Positions 12,121 through 22,910 of a stretch of 64,000 nt of DNA are shown here, in pieces. Positions within the stretch are counted from its first letter, which is position 1. Each line of letters begins with the position of its first letter. Location of the stretch: assembly GCA_027886175.1 (NCBI GenBank), contig JAJNNQ010000009.1:7608501-7672500 (forward strand). The letters are read 5' to 3'. The notes under the pieces are model-generated. The model was not told the DNA's origin, did no database searches, and worked only from the letters and a program-made list of their open reading frames with translations. The stretch is from Phylloscopus collybita. Its lineage: Eukaryota; Chordata; Aves; Passeriformes; Phylloscopidae. Both the position numbers and the translations under genes were made by a program.

Positions 12121-15100
12121 CCAGAAATTCAGAATTGCTTTGTGAGTGGAGGGCATAGTGAAGGCTCCTAGGCTTCCTGCCTCAGCTGGACTTGTAGGAA
12201 AAGAAATGGGTGCAGAAACGAAGCTTTTATTCAGCTTACAAGAGGAAAGCTGCAGAACTGCCAGACGTGCAGAAAAAGGAAAAGCAAGAAAAAGAGTAGA
12301 TGTGTTGTTAAGGGTAATGAGCAATGCACATTCTCTAGCAGGATTAGGATGGGAACAGGAATAGACTTGCCAAGCTAAGGGAAAATCCTATTTTTGAGAA
12401 ATGAAGGGAAAAAATCCTTTAATGAGTTTTGATAGGAAAATTGACAAGTATTAGCAAGGATCAGGAAAAGTAGCAGTTAAATGGCCAAGCTATGCAAGAT
12501 GTTCACAAATCTTCAAGATGAACTCAGCAGTGATTAAGGGGAATAAAATCAGGAGCAAAAATGCTGGAGAGTACTTGAACTTGTTGTTAGCTCACTAATG
12601 GCTGTGATCCTTGCTGATGGTGTTTGTCCAAGTATAAACTGGGCAGATGTGAGCCCAGTGATGACTGCAAGTGCTGCCCTTGCTATAGAACCAAGGCCAG
12701 GATGGGAAGTCCCAGTGAGGAGCAGGATGTGTTGGTTCTGCCCCAGCATTGCACTGATGCACTTGTTTGATGGGGCATGGGTACAGGAAACTCCTCTGCC
12801 CAGGACTTTCTCCTGTGCATCTCCCACAGCCTGCAGGAGCTATGTAGAACTTTGGGGAAAGGAGGGAGTATGCAAGCAGAGAAAATTTATGAGGTAGCTC
12901 AGAGACAATGGAAAGTGCTTTGAGTAGTGTTCCTATGTTTGTGCAAAGGCAAGACAGACATCGAGAGGAGGAAGTAAAATGCAACGAATAAAGTTAGAGA
13001 AGAGAAATGCACTGAGATGCAGGTGGTGGCTTGGAGAATAAGATTGTACAGGCAGGAGTAGTGCAAAGCAGCAGAAATGATTGGTGAAGCACAGAGCAGT
13101 GCCCTGTGCTTGGGGAAAGCAGCACTGCTGCCATCAGGGTGCAGGGGCTTCCTCTGCCTAATGTGAGAGAAGAGAAATTTGCAGGAAGCCAAGTGAAAAT
13201 CGAATGACAGGTGATTGTTGTGTGGTAAGGACAGAATAAGTGGCATTCAGAGTGTTTTGGAATTCCAGCATGCTGGGATTACAGGTCATGCCAAAAATAC
13301 AGCACTGCTTAACACACACAAAAGTAGAAACCTACCTATATTAAGCTGTGGCCAAATTGTTTTAGTAATACATAGCCAGCCAAAACAGATGCTAATAATT
13401 CATTGAACAGTGAAAGCAGCATCATGAATTCTGTAGTTTCTTTAGGCTGAAAGTTCCTTTAGTCACCTCCCATGTGATGCAATAGGTGTACTTGATTAGC
13501 AAAAAAATAAATGTGGAGAGAAGGAAGCAGCACAGGAAAGCAGATACAGCCCCTGCCTTTGGAGGGCACAGAGGTGAAGGTAGCAGCAGAGAATGGGGTT
13601 TTATGCAAGTTCTCCAGGGAACGGCAGGGCTTTCCCATGAAAAGCCTTCTTGACCTGAGGCCAAAGACTTCAACAAAGAAGAGACTTCTGCTCCTGATAC
13701 TACCTCTTTTTTTTCTCTCTTTTCTTCCCTGAAGAAAAAGAGGACTGGTGAGTGATCTAAGATTAAAGGTGCAGTGTTGCAATTTCGGGGCATTATGTCA
13801 GTTGTGAGAGATCAGACTGCGAATTAAGGGGAAAAAAAAGTCAATTCAGAGGCATTACTAGAAACCCCATTATTAGAAAACCCAGACATAATCTTTGATA
13901 AACCCACGAATATTTGCCAAGCAAAAGAAATTCCCCAGTGCATATGAAAGCTTAAGAGACAGCAGGCAGTGCTCTGAGCATGATAAAAAATTAAAACCAT
14001 TACAAGAGAGAGACCTGGGGTAGTATGTCCTGCAGAGCTAAAACGCTGATCCCCAGGGAGCTGCAATGCAAGCCAAGCAGCAGCCCAGTTCTGGGGGAGG
14101 AAAAGAGGTAAAATCTGCCACAGATTGTGTTGTTTTGCTGCAGGTGTACAGCATGGGCCAGGAAAGGAGGGCTGGCAGGGAGGGCGCCCTGGCAGGGGGA
14201 GCTGATGCTGCTGCAGCAGGAGATCATCAGCCTGAAAGGAAAATTGGGCTCTTGTGGAACTGGATGCTGTGTGCAAGCCAGTGTGAAGTTAGCAATACTG
14301 AAAGGGATTCACAGTCAGGAGACAGTAAACAGATGAAGTTCAGGGTTAGAGCTGCACATTTATCCCTGCAGAGGGAAGATGGCAACAAGCACACATAACA
14401 AATGGAGAAAGTTACAGTTTGCTTGCTGAGATGTTAAAAGACTCTGTATCATCCTCCTGAATCTGTGGGGGAAAACTATTGCTGTGTCTGGGGAGTCTGA
14501 GGAGCAAAGAGATTGCTTAGCAAGGTAACAGAAAGTATCCAGAGAACTCTCTTTCCTGAGAAAAGGATCAGTCTTAGCTAAACTGACCTTTCAATGGTCA
14601 GTTTACAGGTACATACATCAGCCCAGGCACTGGAATTACTGTCCAGTACTCCTTGGAGATACACACCCTGTGGATGATGCTGTGCCTGATACCAGTGTCC
14701 CAGCCTTCCACTGCAGCCCTGGGATGGTCACGAAGGGAAGACATGCAAACGAGTCTGTGGCCAAATCCAAGCTCTGCCCACCTGTTCCTATGGCTCTGAC
14801 TGCTTGCTGTCAGCAATATAAACCCTAGAAACACCCAGAGCCTTGCCCTGGTTTGCTTCCAAGCTGGGCTGCAGCTCTGGGAAGGCTCCTTTCACACAGG
14901 GGAAATCGAGCAGAAGCCCTCAGTGATGAGGGTGGAGAGGACAGCAGCTGCCTTTCATTGTGCTGCTGGATTGTGTCCAGGCAGTTTGTTAGCACTGCCT
15001 ACAGGTACCACTATCCCTACCCTTAGTTACCTACTAGTAAGTCTTCTCTGAAGCATTAATATGAGTTACTTACATCTCTTCTGCTGCTTTGATTTAGCCT

Positions 15101-15766
15101 GGTTTGAGTTGCCAAGCAGCTTATTACACTTTGCACTAAACCCAGAGCAGCTGTGGAAAGGCCACCCCCAGCCCATGCATCCAGCTCTGGGATGGCAGGC
15201 ACCAGCCACTGGGTTTTGAAATGGTTTGTGAAACCCCCATCATGTCCTGGTCACCAGTGGACTGCTCCTGCTGAGCCCAGCTGTGTGGCTGTGGCTGGGA
15301 TGGTCTCCAGCCAGCTGCAGCATGGTCAAGCCCAGAGCCACATCACTTTGGTGTGGGGGGAATTTTGCCTCTAGCTTCAGTCAGCATTTTCAAGTCCTGT
15401 TAAACCTGAATAACCACAATCCAGGACTCTTGCTTCAAATGCATTGAGTGAAAATGAGGGTTCCCAAAGCTCTAGTGAAGTGAATTTGTCTCTTCAGGAT
15501 ACTGCTTATGCACCAGGATATTTTTTTTTTCCTTTAAGAAAGAAATGGATGTATGGATACTGTTAGTATCTGCTCTTAATTTTTATACTTTCACACACTT
15601 ACCACTGCAGATACTAAAAGGCTTGTGTGAAGGGTGCATTTACAGCTATTCATTCCCAGGACTCTCAAAGGGAGGTTTCAGTATGCAAAGTTCCCAACCC
15701 TCTCATATACCAGCAGCCAGTGACTGCCAGGTCACATCTGCATTAAAAGTCACATTTGTTTTAAGC

Positions 15767-15811
15767 TAAACTTTGAAATCTTTAGTTAAACTAAAGTTAA
15801 ACTTTGAAATC
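15767..15811. repeat. Direct repeat flanking a 17-bp palindrome
   Basis: TAAACTTTGAAATC occurs at 15767-15780 and again, exactly, at 15798-15811. Between them lies CTTTAGTT-A-AACTAAAG (15780-15796), an 8-bp perfect inverted repeat around one base. The combination suggests a small local duplication or template switch. Confidence 0.75.
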
Positions 15812-16190
15812 CATTTAATTACACTGGTGTAAAACCGTCTGTGGATGCTCCTCTGTGCTTTAATTGAAATCTGATTTGCAGTGTTTTTTTTCTTTAGGAA
15901 AGCTGAATCTGTTTAAGAGTATCCACATGGGTTTGCAATTGGTTTCAATAAATGGAATTAAAACCAGGTTTTGCTTAAACTGCTGCAAGTTTTAATGCAA
16001 ACAGGGCCTCTGCAAAACTGAAAATCCCCCAATTATTCTGGAGCATTTCTCTCCCCTGTGAGACTGAACGTTTTCATGTGTTTTCATGAGCGCAGTGTGG
16101 ACCTTCTCCAGTATCCAACCTTTTCCTGAAACAAGCAACCTACTTTGAGTTTAGCAGCCTCTCCCCTGCCCCTGACTGGCTCTTGGGCTT

Positions 16191-16289
16191 CCAATCAGGC
16201 ACAGAGGAAACATTTGAACACACAGCCCCTTTGCTCAGCCTCCCTGGCTCTGCTCAGAGCAGGAATCAGCCATGCAACTCAGCCCAGGT
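16191..16289 (+). promoter_or_regulatory. Possible small first exon: CCAAT box, ATG, strong donor
   Basis: CCAATCAG lies at 16191-16198. About 75 bases later comes an ATG in fair Kozak context (GCCATGC, ATG at 16272-16274). It is followed by CCCAG|GTAAGG, a near-perfect 5' splice site cutting after 16287. Such a unit could be the first exon of an unannotated transcript, or of an upstream MSANTD1 transcript, but no partner exon could be identified. It may be chance. Confidence 0.2.
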
Positions 16290-16939
16290 AAGGCCACACT
16301 TCACCATCCCAATTGCAGCCATGTTACATTGAACAGGTTTTTTCCTTTCTAAGTGCCCTGGTTTACTCTTTGCCCCCTCACTGCACAAAGAGAGGGGGAG
16401 AGTAAAACCCTCTCATGCCCCAGGAAGGCAAAGGCATGGTGGGAGCCACTTGCACACAGCTGCAGCTTCAGCAGGTACAGCTCCCAGCAGCAGCTTTCCT
16501 GGATGAGAGCTGAGAGCTGGGGTGGGAGAGGCTGGGGATGGGGTAGGAAGGCTGCCAGGTGCTGTTGAGCCAGCCCAGGTCCCTATCTCACCTCTGCACA
16601 AGGCTGTTGAGGATACCTTGGGCATGTGGCAGCTCCCCTGCTCACCCTGGTTCAGCTGGCTGCTGTTTCCAGCAGCGCTGTGTAATGCAGTGTCAAGGTT
16701 GCCACCCACGGATGAACAGATCCTTTGAAAATCCACGGGAGCATGCACCTCCTAAAAACCTCCTCTCTTCCATTTCCACATGCTGCTAAATTACCCTGAT
16801 GCCTAAGTGTAATCTTCTGGCTCTTCCCTGTGCCCATGAATTACTCAACATGGCACGCTGGATCCTTAGCTGCAGGACAGTTTTTCCAGTTGTTTGTTTT
16901 GAAAGCTCTTAAGAGCAATATACTATCAGCTGAGGTTTC

Positions 16940-17082
16940 TAATTAACTCTGAATAGCTAGTCTGCTGCCACTCAAGCATAATTCTCATTAGCATCTCAGC
17001 TAACAAGCTTCAGTGTTTGCCCTCCTAATTAGCTTCTAGTTAGAAGTCTTTCCCTATCCTAAGATGTGCTGTTGTTAATTGC
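16940..17082. promoter_or_regulatory. Homeodomain-type TAATTA site cluster
   Basis: TAATTA occurs at 16940-16945 and 17026-17031, with CATTAG at 16986 and TTAATTGC at 17075-17082. They lie in an AT-rich patch that directly precedes the CpG-rich segment starting at 17340. This looks like a possible enhancer or conserved element, though the motifs are short and common. Confidence 0.25.
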
Positions 17083-17339
17083 ACTTGCAATTGCTTTTAC
17101 AGCAAACTCCTGAGAGACTGCTAAAGCTCTGCTTTGTGCAGCCTGATAGAGATCAGTGCCTGGGATACTCACAGCTACAGGTTCTGTACTCTGCAAGTGT
17201 GTGTGTGTCTTCACCACGTTATGCAAAGAGAAGGGGGGACAGAGCCAAAGATTGAAAATGAATGAGGAAGTATTTTGCCTTTTAAACAGGTGGTAGAACC
17301 CGAAATGAGTCTGCTTGAAGCACCGTACAACTTTCACAG

Positions 17340-17760
17340 CTAATGCTGCCTAAATGGCTTTCCAGGGTTGTTTTTCCCGCACGCAGCTGTCCGTGCCGTG
17401 GCTGGGTGTCCGTGCCCGTGGGTTTCTCGGGGTTCCCGGGTGCCCCCAAAATGCCAAAAATGCCAAAACGCCCTCTTGCTGCTGCTCCCCAAAGGCGGCT
17501 CTGTGTCTGTAGCCGGGCACAGAGTGTGTGGGGCTGGCTGTCCCTGCTGCCTGGGGATGGTGTTTATTTCTGTGGAATGCTCTTAGCACGCTTCGATGTG
17601 TGCCGGATTAACCCCTTCGTGCCCGCGGCCGGGGAGCTCCTCCCGGTGGGCTCAGAGCTGTGCCCTGCAGGGCAGCGGCTGCGGAGGCTCCAGGGATGCC
17701 CCTGGGGCAGAGAGGAGCCTGCAGGGCACAAAGGTGAGTCCCGAGTGTCACACAGAACCT
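17340..17760. promoter_or_regulatory. CpG-rich segment with a strong + strand splice donor
   Basis: By rough hand count there are about 27 CpG in 420 bp at about 62% GC, well above the surrounding sequence, so this is a small CpG-island-like region. On the + strand it ends in CAAAG|GTGAGT (exon end 17733), a good splice donor. A 139-codon open frame (17343-17762) spans it but matches no known family and may simply be a GC-rich chance frame. It could be a promoter and first exon of a non-coding RNA or a distal MSANTD1 start. Confidence 0.35.
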
Positions 17761-17936
17761 GAAGCTGCCAAGTGCTCGCTCCGTGGAAGTCAATCCATTC
17801 TGTGCCTTTTCAGATCCCACGTTTACTTCTCAAAGAGGGGGGAAATACTGCTCAGCTTGTGGAGATTTACTGTAGGCTCGTCACTCCAGGCATGCCCAGA
17901 GCCCACCCAGACTGAAACCCGCTTTTGCTGAGCTTT

Positions 17937-18052
17937 CTGCAATGGGGTTAACACATTGCAATGGGGTTCTGCAATGGGATTAACACACTGCAATGGGGTT
18001 CTGCAATGGGGTTAACACACTGCAATGGGGTTCTGCAATGGGGTTAACACAT
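17937..18052. repeat. 32-bp minisatellite, about 3.6 copies
   Basis: Units start at 17937, 17969, 18001 and 18033 (last one partial). Each has the form CTGCAATGGGGTTAACACA followed by CTGCAATGGGGTT, so the unit is itself an imperfect double of CTGCAATGGGGTT. Copies differ by only one or two substitutions, suggesting recent expansion. Each full unit contains the HpaI-type palindrome GTTAAC except unit 2 (ATTAAC). Confidence 0.92.
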
Positions 18053-18059
18053 CCCGTGC

Positions 18060-21000
18060 ATCCTGCTGCTCTGTGTAGGGCAAGAGGAGGCCTGCACTGA
18101 AACCAAATACTGAATTTTATCATGGGGGTGCCTGGTAACTTCTACCTTGGCAACTTTTTCCTTCTCTTTTTCGGAATTGAGGGGTAAGGTTTCAAAAAGT
18201 TAGAAGGTTAAGGTGAGTCTTTATTTGTCTTGGCAGAATGACTGCAGTCCTGTGATACTTTATCATGCTGTGACTAAAGGTTCTAGAGGAGCCTTGCATG
18301 CAAGCAGGGTCCCCCTGAAGCAACATGCAGGTGTAAGGATGTGCCCCATCAGCCCAATTATAGTATCCAATTACATTCTAGAAAGAGGGAAATTCTGGTG
18401 ATGAATATGCTTATGGTTCATAACTCATTAAAATTTAATGTAAGTAGGGCCTACTCGCACTAATAGCAATAGATCTAATTAGTCATAGGTCTCTCAAATC
18501 TGCTTTAAAAAAACATGTAAGAGCTTCAGATGGACCTGAGGTAACTGGGCAAGTTGAAAGGGTGAGAATGTGTTCTCACAATGTTGCATGTCTGGTGCTG
18601 TTCATATCAGGTCTAAACTATGGTGCCAAATGATTCATTATCATTTTTTCAGCGTAAAAAGAAAATCAGAATTTAAAACACAGTCCTTGATGAGAAGCTG
18701 ACTTCCTTGATTTGACTTCCTATATCCAATTAATGTGTTGGAAAGCGGGAGTAATGATGGTGAGCAAATCTCAGTGTTTGAATTTATTTCAAATATGTAT
18801 CAAAGAGGCATATTTAAATGAGCTGCTTAACCTCTGTTATCTGCAAAACTGGATTCCAAATCACAAATATGTCATTTACTGTGCTGTAAAGTCATTTACT
18901 TTAGTTACAGATGGCACCATAAAGTGAAGCACATGATATGATAAAACTTTTTTTAGATGCTTTAAAGTAAAACTTGAGTTTAGGTTTAGGGAAAGAAAAG
19001 AAATATTTCCAGTGAGGGATCTGTAGAGTAAGTAATAAATACAGATTAAGACAAGGGATTGATCAAAGGTAGCAGAAAGAAGAATTCAGAACAAAGGGTT
19101 CTTTTGGCAAAGCAGAGAAAGGCACAAAGCACTTAAGTGAAAGTTTCTAGATATACAATCTATGTCCAGCTACTGAGGGGCTTTACTTTCAGGGGGAAAT
19201 ACCCCAAACCAATCAAAAGAACACAATTTTCACATCAAAACTGTGCAGATGCTACCACCATGTTAGTGTGAGCTGTCAGACATGAATTGGTACATCCTGC
19301 ACATTTTATCCATTTGTGATAATAAAGTAATTCCTTCTTCTAATAATGTCCACTTTGTGAGGACTTTAATGCTCTTAATTTCTGGGGGAAAACCACCAAA
19401 GCCCAGCAGAGCCTGGGCTGTAACAACTACTGCCCTTGCAAATTGCTGGACAGATAAAGCCAAGTGTGGAAAGCATCTCATTATCTCTATCCCCTTTTAC
19501 ATGGTCTGCCCTAAGTATTTTTGTCATTAACCAGTTTGTGCAGCACTGGCTTATTGCCAGATTTGTCACATAAAGTGTTTTTCTTGGTGTGATTATAAGC
19601 TAAATTGGTGTCATGATCTTTTTTCTTAAGGCAAGCAATGAATTAAATTGTGGGATAGAAAAATGGTGACAAAGTACCATTTATGCTGACAGCACAGAAG
19701 GAATGATGTTGAAATAACCCATAAACACACTGATTGAGTAGGTCCCTCTACCTTGACTCCATTTGGTTCAGGAAATGCTCATGAGGTTTTTTTGAGTCTG
19801 GAAATGGAAAGCACCTTATAATCCTAGTAGTTGTTTCTTCTAACAAGGCTGAGATCCAGGCTGTTTCTTATAGCAGAACAGCCTCTCTGCATAGATTGTT
19901 AGGGAGGGCATCCCCTTAATTATTTATACTACACATACCAGGTGTGCTGATTATGAAATTTCCCTTGAGGCTCCAGAAGGAAATGAAATCCTAGCAAATG
20001 CATGAGATAGTGGAACAATGCTAGAATCTCCTGGATGAAAATCAGTCATCCGTGCCAGTGATCCTCCTTACAGTGGTTTTTAGAAAGCATTACAAAAGCT
20101 AATCTTCTTAGGCTTGTCATCCAAACTATCCTGGAGGTGTGAAGAAACTGCCCTTCCAGGGAACTTCAGTTCTCTTGTGGGAAACAAAGGAAAAAAAGGG
20201 CTAGAGGAATCCATTTCTTGGCTCAGGGAGGTGTGGAGGTGGCAGTGCTGATATTGATGTTGACTGTGTTTGTAATTGGTGTCATTGCACAGGGATGACT
20301 GAAACATGGTCATGAAACTGTCTGGAAAATTCTACATCAAAATGCTGCCTGAGAAAATATGAGGACTCTGTTTTGGAAATATGGGCTGCCCTTGCCTTGG
20401 CAAGTGGAGCAATTTAATTTGGAGGAGAGGCTGGTATTTGTTTGAGATGCTTGCTATCCAGAGAGATCAGTGAAGTCCAAGGGAAGAAAGGGCCGTTCTC
20501 TGCAGGGGTAAATGAAGAAATACCAAAAACTCTGAACTGAGGATCAGAAAAGGAGAAAGACCTTGGTGTGAGAGACAACAGAGAAAGCAATGCAGAGGTG
20601 TGAAAAAACATAAAATTGTTGTATGATTCTGTGATTTAACGTAATGTGGAAAAGACAACACTGATTTTTAACCCAGGGCAGTGTGCAATGGCCATGACAA
20701 ACTTGGTTCTCTTGTCCCTGTGCCAACAATACAACTTTTAAGAGGTGGAATAGGTAAATAAATGAATGAGTATATGAATTTTGCAGTTTAAAGGAGCAGC
20801 TAAAAGGGTAAGATACTTGCAGGCAGCTGGTGAGAAAACTTTATGATATGAGCCCAAAGAAGCATGCATCCTCTTCTATCAAAAGGATTGAGGAGAACTG
20901 TGAAAAGCTGTGGTTGTTCAGTAGAAGAGCAGGATGATGTTAGGAGTGCAAAGACATCTTTCAGAAAGTGGAGGTTGTGTTTGAGCAGAGAAAATAGAAA

Positions 21001-22880
21001 AGAGCATAGAGGCAAGTTAAATAAGGCAGGTGAAATCAATTTTGAGGAGCAACTTGCAAAACTCAAAGAAACAATGAGAAAACCCCTCCAAACACATGAA
21101 GGGTAGGGAGCCTGTCCATCAGCAGGCATGATAGGAAATTGCAGTGTAATAAGAACACTCAAAGTATGCAGGGCTGTTACAGCAAGGCTAAATAAATCTT
21201 TGATTTGCTGTTCATTTTAAAACATCTCAGGGAGATCTCTTTTCTGGAGAATTTTGGTATCTAAAAGCATCTAAAAGTGTGTTTTAAACTGAAATGTCAG
21301 CAGAACAGGTTTAGAACAATTGGATAAATGCGTAATACTATTGATAAAAATAGGTGGTAGCCATGGTAGCCACCCAAGAGTCCCAAATGTGGAGTTTTTA
21401 AATTAATGGTTTCCTTTGAGATGAACTAAATTATTGATGTGGCAAGTGAAGGTGGCAAATGCAACTGATGTTTAAAGGGCTCTGTACACTGGTAAATCAA
21501 GCTTGCCTTGGTCAAATTTATGGAAAATGAAATGAAGGCTTGTAAATATGACATACTGGGTCAATGTAAAAATGAATTTTGTAGAAGGAAGCTGTCAGAT
21601 ATCTGTGTGCTTTGAAGGCCAGCAGCCCTTGTGCAGAGGTGATTCAGCTCAGAAGGCATAGCTGGACTTCCACGGTCCCTCAATAGTCACCAAATCCCCT
21701 AAACAGTCAAGATATAAAAAGGAATGTGTTCCTGTAGTTTTGAACTGGTAATGGTTCTAATTAGGTAAAGATAAAACAGAAGGTGGGGATGGAGTCATCC
21801 TTTTTCAAATTGCAGGACATCACCAGGTGGCAAGAATCTCTGTTGGTTTCTCTATTGTTAAATTACCCACTAAAGCTCTAGTGAAAAAAGGAGAATTGAC
21901 AAACTCACCAGTAAGAACTTTTCAGGGTAGGTTAAAATGCAAACTGGCTGTGAATAGTCTCCATTTCCTCACTTGATCTAGACATCTGCAAAGTAATGCA
22001 GAAAGGGGAAAAAATCATACATAGGCATCCACAGAGATGTCACCATTCAGGAAATTGTCTTGTCATTGTGAGTAGTTCTTGGAAGGTATCAGCTCAATCC
22101 TTAGGAGTGATCAGGTTAATAAATAGGATGTAAAAGACTTTAAAGAATACCTAAAATGAAACCAAAAAAGGGTTTGTGTGTAAATCCACAATGTGCCCAA
22201 GTGCTGCACAGTGTGATGACTATGAGAAGTAGAAACAGGACATATGAATGCTGCAAGAAAGGTTGTAGGCACAGAAGGGTTTCTCTGCCAAGAGATTTAA
22301 ACACAGGTTGGAAAGGAGCCCTGGGATCACTGTGTCCAGGCTCTGCTGCTGGCACCAGGGCACACAGCTTTTTCATGTGTTTCATGTGTTTCTCAAAAGC
22401 TGCCAGAGAACTGTCTGGGCCCTGAATGCATAAAGCTTGTTCAGCTCTGCCTACATGTCAGTAGACAGCTGTCCTACTCTTGTTCCACCACCTATTGTGC
22501 ATTCCCCCCTTGTTCTGCAGTGTCACTCATCCTGAAAACTGAGCTAGATTCTAAAGCAATTTATTTTGGGGTCGCATTTGAATTATCTGTCATATCCACT
22601 GAAAAGCTGCCCAGTTTTCCCTTCCCCATCTCTTTTATGTTTGTGAAAATCCTTTTTCATATTTATTTTGACATCAGGGAAGGGACATTTTTGAGTTTTG
22701 GCATCTGTGGGACATATGGGGAGAGGTAAGCTTGTAAAGTGTCTGATGTCTGCTGTTTCCCATAGTCCTCACTAAAGGAAGGAAGGCACAGAGGAATTTT
22801 CTGCTTGTTCAGAGAGATGGTTGAGATAATCATTGGGAGAGAAGAGTTCAGGGTTGTTTTTCTTGCAGAATAATTAGTCT
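18060..22880. other. Intergenic, no gene recognised
   Basis: This is AT-rich sequence without a supportable exon or RNA gene. An imperfect palindrome around CCATGG sits at 21353-21374. A CR1-like GATTCTGTGATT occurs at about 20626 but lacks enough flanking similarity to call an element. Confidence 0.45.
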
Positions 22881-22890
22881 GACAACCCCG

Positions 22891-22909
22891 CCCCCCCCCC
22901 CCCCCCCCC
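22891..22909. repeat. Poly(C) tract, 19 bases
   Basis: Nineteen C residues in a row, preceded by CCCCG, give poly(G) on the - strand. Such tracts can form G-quadruplex or i-motif structures and are prone to length errors in sequencing, so the exact count is uncertain. Confidence 0.9.
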
Positions 22910-22910
22910 A

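Larger units (their letters stand above)
12121..17335. other. Intergenic, no gene recognised
   Basis: No known coding exon was found. Noted features, listed separately, are a 14-bp direct repeat around a palindrome (15767-15811), a candidate small first exon with a strong splice donor (16191-16289) and a cluster of TAATTA-type sites (16940-17082). The open frames of up to about 150 codons in this stretch have no recognisable domain. Confidence 0.45.

Noticed and set aside
17937..18052. Tandem repeat as a CRISPR-like array
   Set aside because: There are no unique spacers. The unit is head-to-tail and internally duplicated, in vertebrate DNA.
20560..20645. CR1-like 3' end (GATTCTGTGATT)
   Set aside because: Only the terminal dozen bases agree; the upstream sequence does not resemble CR1.
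22290..22345. CR1-like phrase GGTTGGAAAGGAGCC
   Set aside because: The match is short, and the following sequence does not continue the CR1 pattern.
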